Assembly (NCBI GenBank): GCA_030549175.1
Contig: JAUKUA010000002.1
Coordinates: 2,480,001 to 2,544,000, forward strand
DNA length: 64,000 nt
From: Lasiosphaeris hirsuta
Lineage: Eukaryota; Ascomycota; Sordariomycetes; Sordariales; Lasiosphaeriaceae
Direction: 5' to 3'
Within the stretch, counting starts at the first letter, position 1. Each line of letters begins with the position of its first letter. Below are positions 43,325-54,855 of this stretch, one piece after another. The notes under the pieces are model-generated. The model did not search any database. It worked only from the letters and a program-made list of their open reading frames with translations, and was not told the origin of the DNA. The position numbers were made by a program, and so were the translations under genes.

Positions 43325-46300
43325 ATGCCCACTTTGCGCGAACGACCCTCCAGAGGCGAGATCTCGCCCGCCAAGAAGACTTCCCCATCCTCGAGAAAAC
43401 CAACTACCACCCCCCGAACTTCACGAACTGCTACCATGGCTGGCGACGCGATCGAGGTGCGCGAGTCGATCGAGGCCAAAGGCGACGTTGAGATGGACGA
43501 CGCCGACCATATCACCAAGCGCAGTCACCCCGATGTCGACGCCGAGGCTGATGCGGATGCTGATGCCGACGCGGATGCCGACGCGGACGAGGACGCAGAC
43601 GCGGATGCAGATGGCGATATTGATATGGATGCCGACGGCGAGTCCGATGAGGATGCTGAGGAAGAGCAGCAAGACCAGTCCTCAATCGACTTGCTGCAGC
43701 TCATCAAGGATGTATCCGAGTACCTGTGCCACTACAAGATCACGGTTGATGGAGAGTGAGTCTCGGCCGGCCCACGGAACACCGCCTCTCTTGTGTTATG
43801 ATGTGCCGGCGCGCTAACCAAATTCTTTGCAGCGAGGACTACGAGATCGCAACTGGCTTCCAGCGCCTCGTAAACAAGCGCAGCTTGCCAGACTATTTCG
43901 AGATCATCAAAGAGCCCATGGCTTTCAGCACAATCCGGGTAGGCTGACTTGCGCGCCCACTTGAGGACTTGGGCTGACTCCATAATTATGAACAGGCCAA
44001 ACTGGGAAAGAAGACCTACACAACTTTCAACGAGTTTGTCCGTGACGTAACGCGCATATGCCACAATGCGCAGGTGTACAATCGACCGTCCGCCCCTATC
44101 TTCTCTGATGCCGGTCGTCTGCTCGATGTCTTCAAGGAGAAGCTGAATGAGCTGGTCAAACAGGGTGCCATCACAGCCGAGGACGCTGCCCTCCCTGATT
44201 ATGGACCGCTGCCCGAGTTCGAGGACTCCCCCCCCCTGCCGAAGACGAAGAGGTGGACGACGAAGATGAAGATGAGGATGACGAAGAGGACGACGACGAC
44301 TCTGATCGCGAAGGTCCGCGTCGCGCTGGTAGACGCAACCGCCAGTCTAGAGGGCGGAGAGACCAAGGAGATGACGGTGACGACCCCCACAAGAAACGCG
44401 GCAGGCCCCCTAAGGTATTTACGCCGCTTGAGGCTCGTATCAACGCGCTTTTGAGGGGCCTGCGTCGGTATAAGAACAAAGAGGGCCAGCTAGGAATTAC
44501 CCACTTTGAGAAGCTGCCAGACAAGGCCGACCTCCCCGATTACTTCGCCGCGATTCCAAACCCGGTTGCGCTTGATGGGATCAAGAAGAAGCACAAGCGG
44601 AAGAAGTATCAGAACGTTGAAGAGGTTGTCCGAGATCTTGATCTCATGTTTGAGAACGCCAAGAAATATAACGAAGAAGGTAGTACCGTGTACGAAGATG
44701 CGGTTGAGCTGCAAAAGGAGGCGCGAGCTCTTGCGGAGGAGCAAAAAGCACGACCTGATGACGACTTCCGCGATGAGGATGGCAAGCTCCCGCTGGTCAG
44801 TATCGAGCACAACGGTCAGACGTGGAGAGTTGGTGAGTGATGCTTGCGTGACGATGTCGTGACTGTCGTGCAATCCCTAAACAGGACATCTCTAACCTCT
44901 GCCGTAGGCGACTGGGTGCACATCCGCAATGCGAACGATTTGTCGAAGCCCATCGTAGCTCAGATCTACCGCACGTGGTCAGCGAAAGACGGGCAGAAGT
45001 GGGTGAACGCCTGCTGGTACTACCGGCCCGAACAGACAGTGCACCGGTTTGACAAGTACTTTTGGGAAAACGAGGTGGTCAAGTCCGGTCGATACAAGGA
45101 CCACCCGATCGACGACGTGGATGACCGGTGTTTTGTGATGTTTGTGACGAGGTACCACAGAGGTCGACCGCGGGGCCTGCCAGCCGACAAGGCTGTATAT
45201 GTTTGCGAGTCGCGGTATAACGAGGAGAAATTTAGGTTCAACAAGATCAAGACGTGGACGAGCTGCTTGCCGGACGAAGTTCGCGACAAGGACTACGAGA
45301 TGGACTTGTTTGACGCCCCTCGACCGATGAAGAAGAACCCGAGTCCCATCAAGCACCTGCTACAGGCCGATGCAAAAGAGACCGACGAGCTTCCCAAGCC
45401 GACCTGGGGTGGGCCAAACGCGCCCCCACTGATTGGAGCGGTGCATCGCCGTCCTCGAGAGCGAAACGTGAGTGAGCCCGAGTTCCTAACCCAAGACCCC
45501 TAAATCCCCTAAGGTCCCAAACGGACACAGCCAGTAGTTCTGGCTCCTCGTGTCCGATCACTCCTACCTATCCAGACCGCACACCACACCAGGCTGTTGT
45601 GGTTGCCCGCCCCAACCAATCTTCCCCGACTTCCCCGTCTTGTTCCCTGCCTGACTGCCTTTTCCCTCCCGCAACCAACCCCACGTGTTTGCGGGCGGCT
45701 CTTGCACCCAACACTCGTTTTTCTGATTGTCCCGCCCGTCTTGCGATTTCCATCAAAACCCTTGTACTGACTCCATAATGAACTGGCAGGAGTCACCACC
45801 ACCGGACGCGAATCCGCATCCCACTTCGGCAATGCCAGTGCCGCTGGCTATGGGACCGTCCACCCGTCCCTCGGTCGGCGCTGGTGGCATGCCGGGCCAG
45901 TACCACCCTGCCGCGGTTGCGCCTGCACCCTCACCGTCGCATTTCATTCAGCACTTCCAGGTCGCGCCCCGCCAGGGCCCGCCTCCCACTTCCCAGGGCC
46001 AGGTGCACATCCAGCCGCAGCCACAAGGCGTGCCAATGCACATGGCGCACCCCGCCATGCCGCAGCAGATGCAGTCAGGCCAGCACTACTCGCCTCACCC
46101 CTACCCACCGCAGTACGGAGCCCAACCCCAGGCTCCGCAGCCCCCACACTACCAGCCGCCGGCCCACCTTGCTCCGGCCTACGACGCTCATCATCGTCAA
46201 GTCCATCCGGCCCCAGGCATGCCGCCCTCTCGCCCGCCCATGGCCCCAACCCCCAGCAGCGCGGCCATGCCGCACGCGAATGCAAGCCCCATCAACGTCT

Positions 46301-47013
46301 ACAACATGCCGCGCACCGCCGAAGTCTACACCGTCCCGGAAGCTGTTGACTCGGCCATCCCTAGCGACATTCGCTCGCAGTTCCAACGCGACGACCAGGG
46401 CCGCGTTCTCTTCTTCACCGCCCCGCCGCTAAACCGCCCCAACAAAGGTGTCGCCGACCAGTATGCCGGGTTGGGCCACAGCGCTAGCCACCTTGCCAAT
46501 ATTAAAAAGCTACGCGAGGAGCGCGCTGCAAAACGCAAAGAGCGTGACGAACTCGCTGCCATCGAAGCGCTCGCCAACAAGAAGTATACTGATAACAAGG
46601 AAGCAGTTTCTCGCAAGCGCAAGGCCATAGAAGGAAAGGCGACCGAGGAGCTGATGAACGAGACCTTTATCAAGTTTGCCAACTGGATGAACGAAGGCAC
46701 GGCCTATCTATATGAGCAGCTTGGCGATTGGGAGGGTGTCAAGAAGCAGGCCAAGGAAGAGTACAAGGGCATGACAGATCAAGAACTTCGTGTCAACAAC
46801 CTCCAGTGGTTCTTTGACAGCAATGTTGAAAAGGGTGTGATGACACTAGAGGAGCGGGACAAATACACCGATTTATTCATTCGTCGCAAGTACGAAGAGC
46901 CCGGATGGGCCGGGTCTTACCTGGAGTGGGCCAGAGAGAATGATAAAAAGAAGAGGACGACGGCACGGGACAATATGGAGGTAGACAGTACCGACCAGCC
47001 GGAGAAGGCTTAA
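43325..47013 (+). CDS. RSC-complex double-bromodomain/BAH subunit (Rsc1/Rsc2-like), with a one-base frameshift
   Basis: Exons are 43325-43755, 43833-43938, 43996-44832, 44908-45467 and 45790-47013. The N-terminus has an Asp-Ala repeat, then bromodomain 1 (about residues 120-235, LPDYFEIIKEPMAFSTIR, RICHNAQVYN). An acidic linker follows, then bromodomain 2 (about 320-425) and a BAH domain (from GDWVHIRNANDLSKPIVAQI). The Pro/Gln-rich C-terminus holds a conserved block (IPSDIRSQFQRDDQGRVLFF, YAGLGHSASHLANIKKLREE). Such proteins belong to the RSC chromatin remodeller, reading acetylated histones. In a run of nine C at 44228-44236 the frame shifts by one base; one more C would restore about 1052 residues. 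ATG 43436 (TACCATGGC) is an alternative start. The shift may be a sequencing error. Confidence 0.88.
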
Positions 47014-49049
47014 GAAGGCGTCGCGGAGTGATGATCAATGGCCCGGCCGTCAGCCACTGCGCCATGTCTTCCTTTGCCGCTTTTAAAGAGTATCATGCTC
47101 TTGGATTCAGCCCAGTTGCGTATTTAGATCACATCTCTCGGATAGGATCAGGTCGGAACGTTGGACTCGTCTTTGGAGTTGGCGTTTCGTTGGGCCTTGC
47201 CTGGATTGTTACAGTCGGTAGGAGAAAAGGGGGTCTTCTTCACAGTATGGAGGTGTTGTATGAATAGCCGGCTAGCAAAAAATGAGTGTATCATCAAGGA
47301 TTGCTTGTGGGCTTGAGGTTGGGGATTCGTTTCTGGTCTTGAAGAGCTAGGTGGGCAGGATCAAGCACAGGCGAGGCAGCCGAAATGATAAAAAATTACG
47401 TAAAACCCTGTTGATGGTCGTACTGTGATACACCTTTTTGGGGAATTTCTTTACTGCAATGAATCATGAGGAGTCTCTAACAGTCCAAGCGGGTGAATAC
47501 AATCCACCTATCTTGGTTTTAAGCTGCCAGTTTTCGTCACAGCGAGAGGATTGCTAATTTTCGCAACGGCAATACACGTCATTTGAGAAACGGTCATTCA
47601 GATATTCGCTATACGGGAGCCAGAACCAGTTGCAGCTGAAGCTGTGTATTTGCGGGGCCCCGCTTGCAACACCCCAGCAGCGGGGGCCGTTGCACAAGAA
47701 GCGACTTCGAGTCGCGAATCGCTGAGTCTCGGAGGTGTCGGCACTTTCCTGGGAACGGGAGATTGGTCTATGAGCAAGACAGCCAAATGTTTGCTGTGAC
47801 GCTGGTGGAAGGGCTTGTTAGTACTAAAACGATGAGCGATTGCCGGTTGCCGTTCGTGGGGGCTTTGACTTTTCAGTCTTAGCCAACAGCGGCGAGGAGC
47901 GTGGCGGTGGTCAGTGCGAGCCTTGAGAACTCATTCGTTGGGCATTGGCGTTGTCGGCGATGGACGGTCACAACAAGATTACAAGGTTATAAGCTTATTT
48001 CCCCGGCCAACAAAGGCCTCTGGGGAGATGGGATAACGAGGTCTTGGCGGTGATGCATGCGGAAGTGACTCTGATGATGAGATGCAAGGGTTCAAATTGT
48101 TTGGGCGTTTGGGTGTGCGGCTCTGCGGTAGTGGGACAAAAAGGCTGGCCCTGCCCCGCCTCCGCTAAATGGCTATCAAATAGGAGGCGACCAGCAAGCC
48201 ACCGTCCAGGTTATCGCCCCCACACGGACCACTCGAGTCATCACCGGGCAGCACTGCACTCCACCACACTTTAACCGTCAACTCCCAACTTGCAGACTCC
48301 CGCCAGCTCTGGCGTCCCAAAGCTGTGACTTCTCTCTTCACTTTTGTTACCTATTGTGCTGCCATTGCTGCGAGCACAAAAATATGCGTGCCCTTCTTGC
48401 GCACCATTTGACATCCCCTGCCTCGCATATCTAAATCCCCCGCCTTCATTACCCCGGCTTTCGTTCTCGCTAATTCCCCCTCCATTTTCTCCCCACCAAA
48501 CTCTCAACTCTCAAACCCGCGACCGTGCTGGCCAACTCTCCCTTTCTCTCCTGGCGATTCTGTCTTTAGCTCTCGCATCCGACAAACTCTTCCGTTTTGT
48601 CTGTTCCGCCTCGCCGTGAATTCACGGCTCCCGATTGCGCCGGCCGTTCTCCTTGGGCTTCACACCCGATTCTCCCGGCTCGCGACCCAAGCAAGGTACG
48701 CTTCGATCCCCCATTCCCACTTTACCTTCGTCGCAACCTCCACCTGCCACTTTTATGTCGCATATGCCCCTCTTCATCCCTCCGCTGCGCGTCTCTTGCA
48801 CATCGCTACCAAGAGGCTATTCCCACCCAGCTTCTTCCTGCTGCCGCGGGCTTGCTCTTCCCACACATTTGTCCTTGTCTCACACCTACCACACCTTCAC
48901 CCGTATCCTCACTCGTTTATTTCGACAACCATAAGCTATTCGTGCCCCTAACACTGATCACGCAGACCCTCGGCAGCCCACACATTCGCAATTGCAACCT
49001 CGTTCTTCCGCCGGTTTCTTCACTTCAACACTTGATGTAAGAGGTCAAG
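47014..49049 (+). other. Intergenic region and probable leader of the NYN gene
   Basis: The last 700 bp (48300-49049) are strongly C/T-rich and stop-poor, as is common for fungal 5' untranslated leaders. No ATG-initiated coding region with a motif was found, and no repeats or RNA genes were seen. Confidence 0.45.
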
Positions 49050-51221
49050 ATGTCGCTTTCCTACTTTGGTCGTCACGAGCCCGACGGCCGCCGTCTGGGC
49101 TCAGATCTCAAACTGCTCGCGAAGTGGCGCCGCAGCGTCGCGACTCTCCCACCACGATCTTACCCTCTTTCGCAACTGTCGGCTGCCGACCAAGCCACAC
49201 TCTTCGCAAAATCCTCCCGCGAGTTCCGACTGCGCGATGGCCCCAACAATACCGTGGAGCTAGAGGCTGTTGAAGGAGAAAGTGGTACCTCCATCGACCC
49301 CGAGGTTGCTGGCTTGTTGCAACATCCCAACTTCAAGCGGTCGCAGGCGATGATTTACGACTTTTATTGCGAGATCGAGAATGCCCACACTCATGCAGAT
49401 ATCATTGAGGCTGCAGAGTTTAAGAATGCAACACTCGAAGGCCTGGATGTCGAGGCGGCCGAGGCCCGTGCGAAGCAAGCCGCTCGGAATTACGTCGATG
49501 TCGCTTGCAGGAACTACCTCCTTAAGCGCAAGGCAGCTAAATTCGAGGAACTTGAGCGCCGAGTTAACAACGAGCGTGTCACACGTAGTCTCGATCAGGC
49601 CTGGTTCCCGATCCCGACCCTCAAACTCGAAGACGGTGCCTCTTTGAAAGCCAACGACGGCCCAGACGAGCACCATTTGGCCAATGTCAAGAAGTTTCTC
49701 GACGAAGACGATGCCGAACTTGAGGCGACTGTGCCAAAGTCTACACCGCAGGTCAAATGCACCGATTCTGTTTCGTCACCTAGCTTAAGCCCTGCCCACG
49801 GTAGCGAGACAACAGAAAGCACCGACACATTCTACAGCGCAGAGGAGTATTCCGACGAGACCTCTCCCGGTTTACCAGAGTCCTCTGACGAGGCCTCCCC
49901 CGTCTTACCCTTTGCAGGTATCACCGTGGAGGATACCAGCCATGGCGGTGTCGCCTTGGGAGTGTTTGTTCAACACCCGTGGCAACATGGTACTAGAGCA
50001 GACCTCGGTGTCAGTGGCCACCATCTTGGAGCTCGACTGAGCCAAGTCTTTCTCAACAAGATCTTTGCTGCTAGCTCTACACATCCTATTGGAGCTCGAA
50101 ACATTGGATTTGGTAACACAACTGCGGCCACTCCCGAGGGCGATGCCTTCATGGGGGCTGCAATCTGCTCAACTGCCACTGATGATTGTTTCGCCCACAT
50201 CGCAAGTCCATCAGTCAACAACGTCGCCCCGATTTTTACAGCAGGACATCTCCTTCCTCTTTATGATGGCGTCGCTCAGCTACCAACTTTGGTCGACATC
50301 AGGCCCCTGGCTGCCACTTTCCCTCTCGCCAGAGTCCAACCTTGTGCAGGCATCAAATGCTATGATGTACCTTCCGCGCCGAGACCGGACGAGCTTGTTC
50401 CCCAGTACTGGACCACCGCGGAGGATAAAGAACGCTTTGTGCTGCACAAAATCCAGAGTCTCAAATCCGAGGATGCAAAGTTGCGCACCACCCCCGAGAC
50501 AGGAATCGTCGCCAACAATCCTGTCCACGTTTTCATTGACCTGTCCAATATCATCATTGGTTTTTACGATAACATGAAGGCCAACCGTGGAATCCCGATT
50601 CAGAAGCGAGTGAGCGCCCCCGCATTTTCGTTCCGGAACTTTGACACCATCATCGCTCGTGGGCGTGAGGTTGGAAAGAAGGTTGTTGCTGGCTCGGTTG
50701 GCAATGCTGGCAAGCGCTGGCCTGAGCACATGATCCAGGCTGAGAAGCTTGGCTACGAGATGAACATTTTGCGGCGTGTTCCCAAGCCCGCCTCACCAAC
50801 CTTGAAGCGGAAGTCGAAGTCAAAGGGGGGTCTCCGCGATTTCGAATCTGCTACATCCGGGCCGGAGACTTCCAGTGATGACTATGTTGGACCCATGAAG
50901 AATGGCGAACAAGGTGTGGACGAGCTTCTCCATCTCAAGATGCTACAGAGCGCGATAGACAACCCCAGTCGTGGCACACTTGCACTTGCAACCGGTGATG
51001 CAGCACATGCAGAGTACTCCGATGGCTTCAAGCGGAACATCGAGCGTGTTCTGGGTTTTGGCTGGAACATTGAGCTTTACGGTTGGAGCCGTAACATCTC
51101 GTCTGCTTGGCGTGACCCTACCTTCACCAAGGCATGGGGTCAGCAGTTCAGAATCATTGAGCTCGATACCTTCTGCGAGGAGCTCTTTGATTGCACCATC
51201 GAGTCACTGGCGCAGGAGTGA
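49050..51221 (+). CDS. NYN (PIN-like) domain protein, putative RNase
   Basis: A single-exon frame gives 723 residues from ATG 49050. The N-terminal 200 residues are helical and basic (LLAKWRRS, FKRSQAMIYDFYCEIE). A long Ser/Glu/Thr-rich region follows. The C-terminal part begins VHVFIDLSNIIIGFYDNMK (Asp near residue 497), continues with KKVVAGSV, MIQAEKLGYEMNIL, VDELLHLKM, and a LALATGDAAHAEYSDGF box (Asp650), then WNIELYGWSRNISS. This acidic-residue pattern is that of NYN/PIN-like nucleases. Similar folds occur in animal MARF1/limkain and bacterial relatives, where they cut RNA. A 30-residue basic insertion (around KRKSKSKGG) splits the domain. The substrate is unknown. I infer a conserved filamentous-fungal gene. 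Confidence 0.75.
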   Translation: MSLSYFGRHEPDGRRLGSDLKLLAKWRRSVATLPPRSYPLSQLSAADQATLFAKSSREFRLRDGPNNTVELEAVEGESGTSIDPEVAGLLQHPNFKRSQAMIYDFYCEIENAHTHADIIEAAEFKNATLEGLDVEAAEARAKQAARNYVDVACRNYLLKRKAAKFEELERRVNNERVTRSLDQAWFPIPTLKLEDGASLKANDGPDEHHLANVKKFLDEDDAELEATVPKSTPQVKCTDSVSSPSLSPAHGSETTESTDTFYSAEEYSDETSPGLPESSDEASPVLPFAGITVEDTSHGGVALGVFVQHPWQHGTRADLGVSGHHLGARLSQVFLNKIFAASSTHPIGARNIGFGNTTAATPEGDAFMGAAICSTATDDCFAHIASPSVNNVAPIFTAGHLLPLYDGVAQLPTLVDIRPLAATFPLARVQPCAGIKCYDVPSAPRPDELVPQYWTTAEDKERFVLHKIQSLKSEDAKLRTTPETGIVANNPVHVFIDLSNIIIGFYDNMKANRGIPIQKRVSAPAFSFRNFDTIIARGREVGKKVVAGSVGNAGKRWPEHMIQAEKLGYEMNILRRVPKPASPTLKRKSKSKGGLRDFESATSGPETSSDDYVGPMKNGEQGVDELLHLKMLQSAIDNPSRGTLALATGDAAHAEYSDGFKRNIERVLGFGWNIELYGWSRNISSAWRDPTFTKAWGQQFRIIELDTFCEELFDCTIESLAQE

Positions 51222-53013
51222 GTTGCTGCCTCAAACCGGTCGACATTTTCTGCCAAGAGCTGAAAAGCTCTTGACTGTCAGTGTTGAGGCTCTCTACTAC
51301 TCACTCGCCATCCCGATTTCTTACAAGCTACTTGATCGCTCTGGGCTTCCTGTTATTCGGTCGCCGTTTCGACATGGCTCAACAACCTTGATCAAGAGCT
51401 ACCAGTGTCAACAAGACATCGACCCCGCTTTATAATGTACTACGACCTTTCCTTTTGGTATTTATCGGCTGTTAGCTACCGATTTTCAGGCATCTGGGAC
51501 AGTTGTCTAGAATCGCGAGAGATATCTCTTTTCGGCTACCACTTCATCTCATTGAGCGAGTTTTGTGGGCATCTCTTCGATTTCTTCAAATTTTCCTCTC
51601 ATTAGGAGGTCTGCTGAGCCAACACACTGGCACTATCACACTCACTAGCTCGGGCGCTCAACAGTAAACGGACTGATCACACTGACCGCCCGATTACATG
51701 GTCCTCGTAGGACACCTACTCTCACTTGACCAAGACACACAACCACAATACCCATCTACCCCAGGACAAACACTTTGTTCTGACACACTTCCTTCCGGCT
51801 CAATTTTCGTTGTGGTCCCTCGATAACATCACACTCATAACGATCACGAGCGACGATGATGATTCATGTTTGGCGTTTCGGATGGGAAAGGCATATGGCA
51901 TGAAATAACGTTCAACAAACGGAAATACATGCAAGCAGTGGGCTCGAGCCCCAAATGGAGAAAATGAGGGGGCCTTTCATGGCAAAAAGCGCAAGACCGT
52001 TTCTTGTTACTTCGGTTTGTCTCTGGGATGGGCTGAATGGCATAGCATAGCACGACGGGCATGGTAATTTGCGGGATGGATGGATGATACCCCACAACGT
52101 CATTTTTGTTCGGCACTTCTCTTTTCATGGATTTTCTTTTTACGGTTTATTTTCTTTGGCAGCAGCGCCGAGGCGCGAGGCGTTTGCGGATCTGCAAGGG
52201 AAGGGAGGCATCATACACGAGGGCTTTTTCCCGTCCACGGCGTTTTGCCTGTATGCATTTCGCCGTCGTCATTATCCAAAAGGGTTAGACGCATTTCCTA
52301 TGGACAGCAATCAGGGGTTTTTTTTTCACTAGTTTTTTCTTCATTGTCTGTGGTTGTTGCCGCAGTCGTGGTTGCGACCAAGTCGAAACCACGCGCTCCC
52401 TTTGATGTCTGACACGGGAACTGGCGGAAGCATCGAGATGCAGGTTTGGCTGACCAGCATTTGTGAATATGGGAGGAGGCGTAGGGAGCTTTCTTCTGGA
52501 TCGCATTGCTTGGTCTACACTGCCAATAGGCCTCCTTGTCGTTCTTGTCAAGCTTTGTCGTCGGCAGGCGAGGGGACAGGCGAATTCAACTATTTCAATT
52601 GATTGATGAGAACATCATAGAGGATAGGGGTGGAATAGGAAATCCAGTAAATAGATACGGTGGTGCATATGAGTCGACGAATACATACCGAGCCTATGGG
52701 TTTATACACAACATTTCTTCGCATATCTTACCTTGTGGTTTATCTTGGTTGAGGGTGTGCTCAAGACTCGAGTGAGCTGACAGTTACGAGAATGTCATGT
52801 TGGCGTGGTTCCACCGTTGCTGGTCTGTCGGTCTGGCGAACGGATATGAACAGCTGGGTGCCAGGGTCTTTACGGTGCATTTCTCCAATCGAGTGGGAGT
52901 CGATAAACTTTGACACCCGTCAGTCCGATATGGTGGGACGGTCAATTTACATGTGAACACTCTACCCAGAAGCTTACGAGAGACCTAGGTAAGTCTAAAA
53001 TCTACACGTGTAT
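51222..53013. other. Intergenic stretch, nothing recognised
   Basis: This contains the 3' flanks of two convergent genes (NYN protein, plus; carrier, minus). Short frames occur but none has a motif or splice support. No repeat family member was seen. Confidence 0.5.
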
Positions 53014-54069
53014 CTAGCCGATTGTTCCCATACTGCTGATGTCGGACGGAGGATCTTGCCGTATCCTCCCTTGCCCGAGCTGCAGCATAATCCACTCATA
53101 TACCGCCCACTGCGCTGCGTTGACGATAAACGCCCTGACACTGCAGACAGCCAGGCCGCGGAAGAACGGCCTGATGCCCCCCTGCGCATACGTCTCCTTG
53201 GCCACGTCCCACGCGCCCAGCCGGAGCAACTTGGTATTCTGTGCCTCGGTACCGGCGGACCCCCGAGCACCCACCAGCGGCGCCAACTCACCGCGGCCCA
53301 CGGCAGCATCGATACTCGGGTTCTGCGTCTGCACTCTCGTCTTGATGACATCCAGCGGGAAGATGCTCGCCCACGTCGCAATCCCCGCCAGCCCGCCACA
53401 CAGCAACACCCGCGCCGCCTCCCCGCCGCCACCGGTTGACCCTACCGCCCCGTCTCGCATCCACCGCGACGTCAGCTCGTAGCTCCAGAAGTAGAAGCCA
53501 TACCCCACGCTGTCCCGCAGCGCCGTCACCCCCCCGCCGAAGTACAGCCCCCGCGGCCCCTCATGCCGCAGGATGTGCCGCGTGATGGCCCATGAGGAGG
53601 GCCCCGTCGAGGACAGCTGCGCCCGGCACTTAATGAGCTCCGTCGGCGTGCTGACCACCCAGGTGGCCAGACCGCCTAGCGCGCCCGCGAGGAAGGTCGT
53701 GTATAGGTTGCTGCCCGTGGCAGCGGGGATGCCGGTGGTGGTGGGGAAGAGGTGTGCGTTGAGCCAGGACTCGCTGCGGTTGTAGGTCACGAAGAGGAGC
53801 GCGTTGAGCGCCCCGTAGCCCAGTACCGGCGCCGCCGTGCCTGTCAGCCACGGCCGCAGCTGGGTTTGGAGGGTGGCTCTACCCGCCGACGGTATGAGGG
53901 CTCCTGCCGCCCCAGGGGCTCCTTCCCCTGGGACGGGGGACGGGAGCGGGGGAGGGAGAGGGGGAGGGGCGGGGGAGGCTTGGAGTCGGACTTTGAGCAC
54001 GTCGAGCGGGTTGCCGATGATGATACTGATGGCTCCCGAGATGTAGCCCGCCCAGAAGTCGGCGGACAT
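53014..54069 (-). CDS. Mitochondrial carrier family (SLC25-type) protein
   Basis: A single exon of 351 residues starts at ATG 54067-54069. The three carrier repeats are marked by PLDVLKVRLQ, PTELIKCRAQ and PLDVIKTRVQ (the P-x-[DE]-x-x-[KR] signature). Each is preceded by small, Gly-rich helices (GYISGAISIIIG, FLAGALGGLATWV, LLCGGLAGIATWA). The protein would sit in the inner mitochondrial membrane and exchange small metabolites. PTELIK in repeat two is seen in carnitine and basic amino-acid carriers, but the substrate cannot be set from this alone. The first matrix loop carries an unusual Pro/Gly/Ala-rich insert of about 30 residues. The GC content is high, which leaves other frames open. Confidence 0.9.
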   Translation of the reverse strand: MSADFWAGYISGAISIIIGNPLDVLKVRLQASPAPPPLPPPLPSPVPGEGAPGAAGALIPSAGRATLQTQLRPWLTGTAAPVLGYGALNALLFVTYNRSESWLNAHLFPTTTGIPAATGSNLYTTFLAGALGGLATWVVSTPTELIKCRAQLSSTGPSSWAITRHILRHEGPRGLYFGGGVTALRDSVGYGFYFWSYELTSRWMRDGAVGSTGGGGEAARVLLCGGLAGIATWASIFPLDVIKTRVQTQNPSIDAAVGRGELAPLVGARGSAGTEAQNTKLLRLGAWDVAKETYAQGGIRPFFRGLAVCSVRAFIVNAAQWAVYEWIMLQLGQGRIRQDPPSDISSMGTIG

Positions 54070-54855
54070 GGTGGGGTTGTGGAGGTTGGCGTGGGAGTTA
54101 TTGAGGGATGGCAGTGGGGAGGGAGGTCGTGGTCTGGTGGCCTCGGGGCTTCGGCTTTCTTCCGTTGGACCGAGGTTGCGGTTGCGAGCTTTGGGGTGAG
54201 TGTTGTGGGTTTTCGCGGAGGCATTCTGCCTAAGCGGTTTCTAAGAGCTTGTCTTGATCAGCATCTTGGGTACTCCAAGGTGTTTGGTGAGGATATTCGC
54301 CATGTTGCATTGCGCGCAAAACAACCCCTCATTGGCATGTGCCATGCGCTTCATTGTCTTGGGAGGCGGCCGGATCGCGGGAGTGGTGGGGTCCTCGTAG
54401 TGGGGTGCTGAGCGTTTGGCGTGGCCCAGGGCCTGACGGATCACTCCTCACTTGACCCACCTTCCCACCCAACCGAACCCCTGTATGTTGGCTGATTTGA
54501 CGACATCCCATCTTTGTTCCCAGAACCAGCTGCTCAGGACTTATTAGCAATGTATCTTCTATGCCATCCCGATATATGTATTTTGCTTCTATTGTCATGA
54601 CATCAATTTGGTCACCCGCTCCGGCTTCTACTTTAGAGGACCAGTTACCACAGCAACGCTTTGCCCCTTTTCCGCACAGACTATGTCACAGGCCCCTATG
54701 TCCTGAATGTTGCTCGCGAGAATCAAGTTGACACTGCCCTTCCCTGAATCATCACAAGCGTGATGAGGATCTAGTGACTTAGGTACAGATGTCCAACGAC
54801 CCCTGGAACATCTAACTCAGTCAAGGACTGTCCTGTTTTACCACTGCTCCACGTC

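Noticed and set aside
45778..47013. Separate gene starting at ATG 45778
   Set aside because: The C-terminal block belongs to Rsc1/2-like proteins, and a CAG acceptor at 45789 joins it in phase to the BAH exon.
48597..49040. 147-codon frame just before the NYN gene
   Set aside because: No ATG start; Pro/Leu/Ser-rich product typical of a C/T-rich leader.
53752..54411. 219-codon frame opposite the mitochondrial carrier
   Set aside because: Antisense shadow caused by high GC of the carrier gene.
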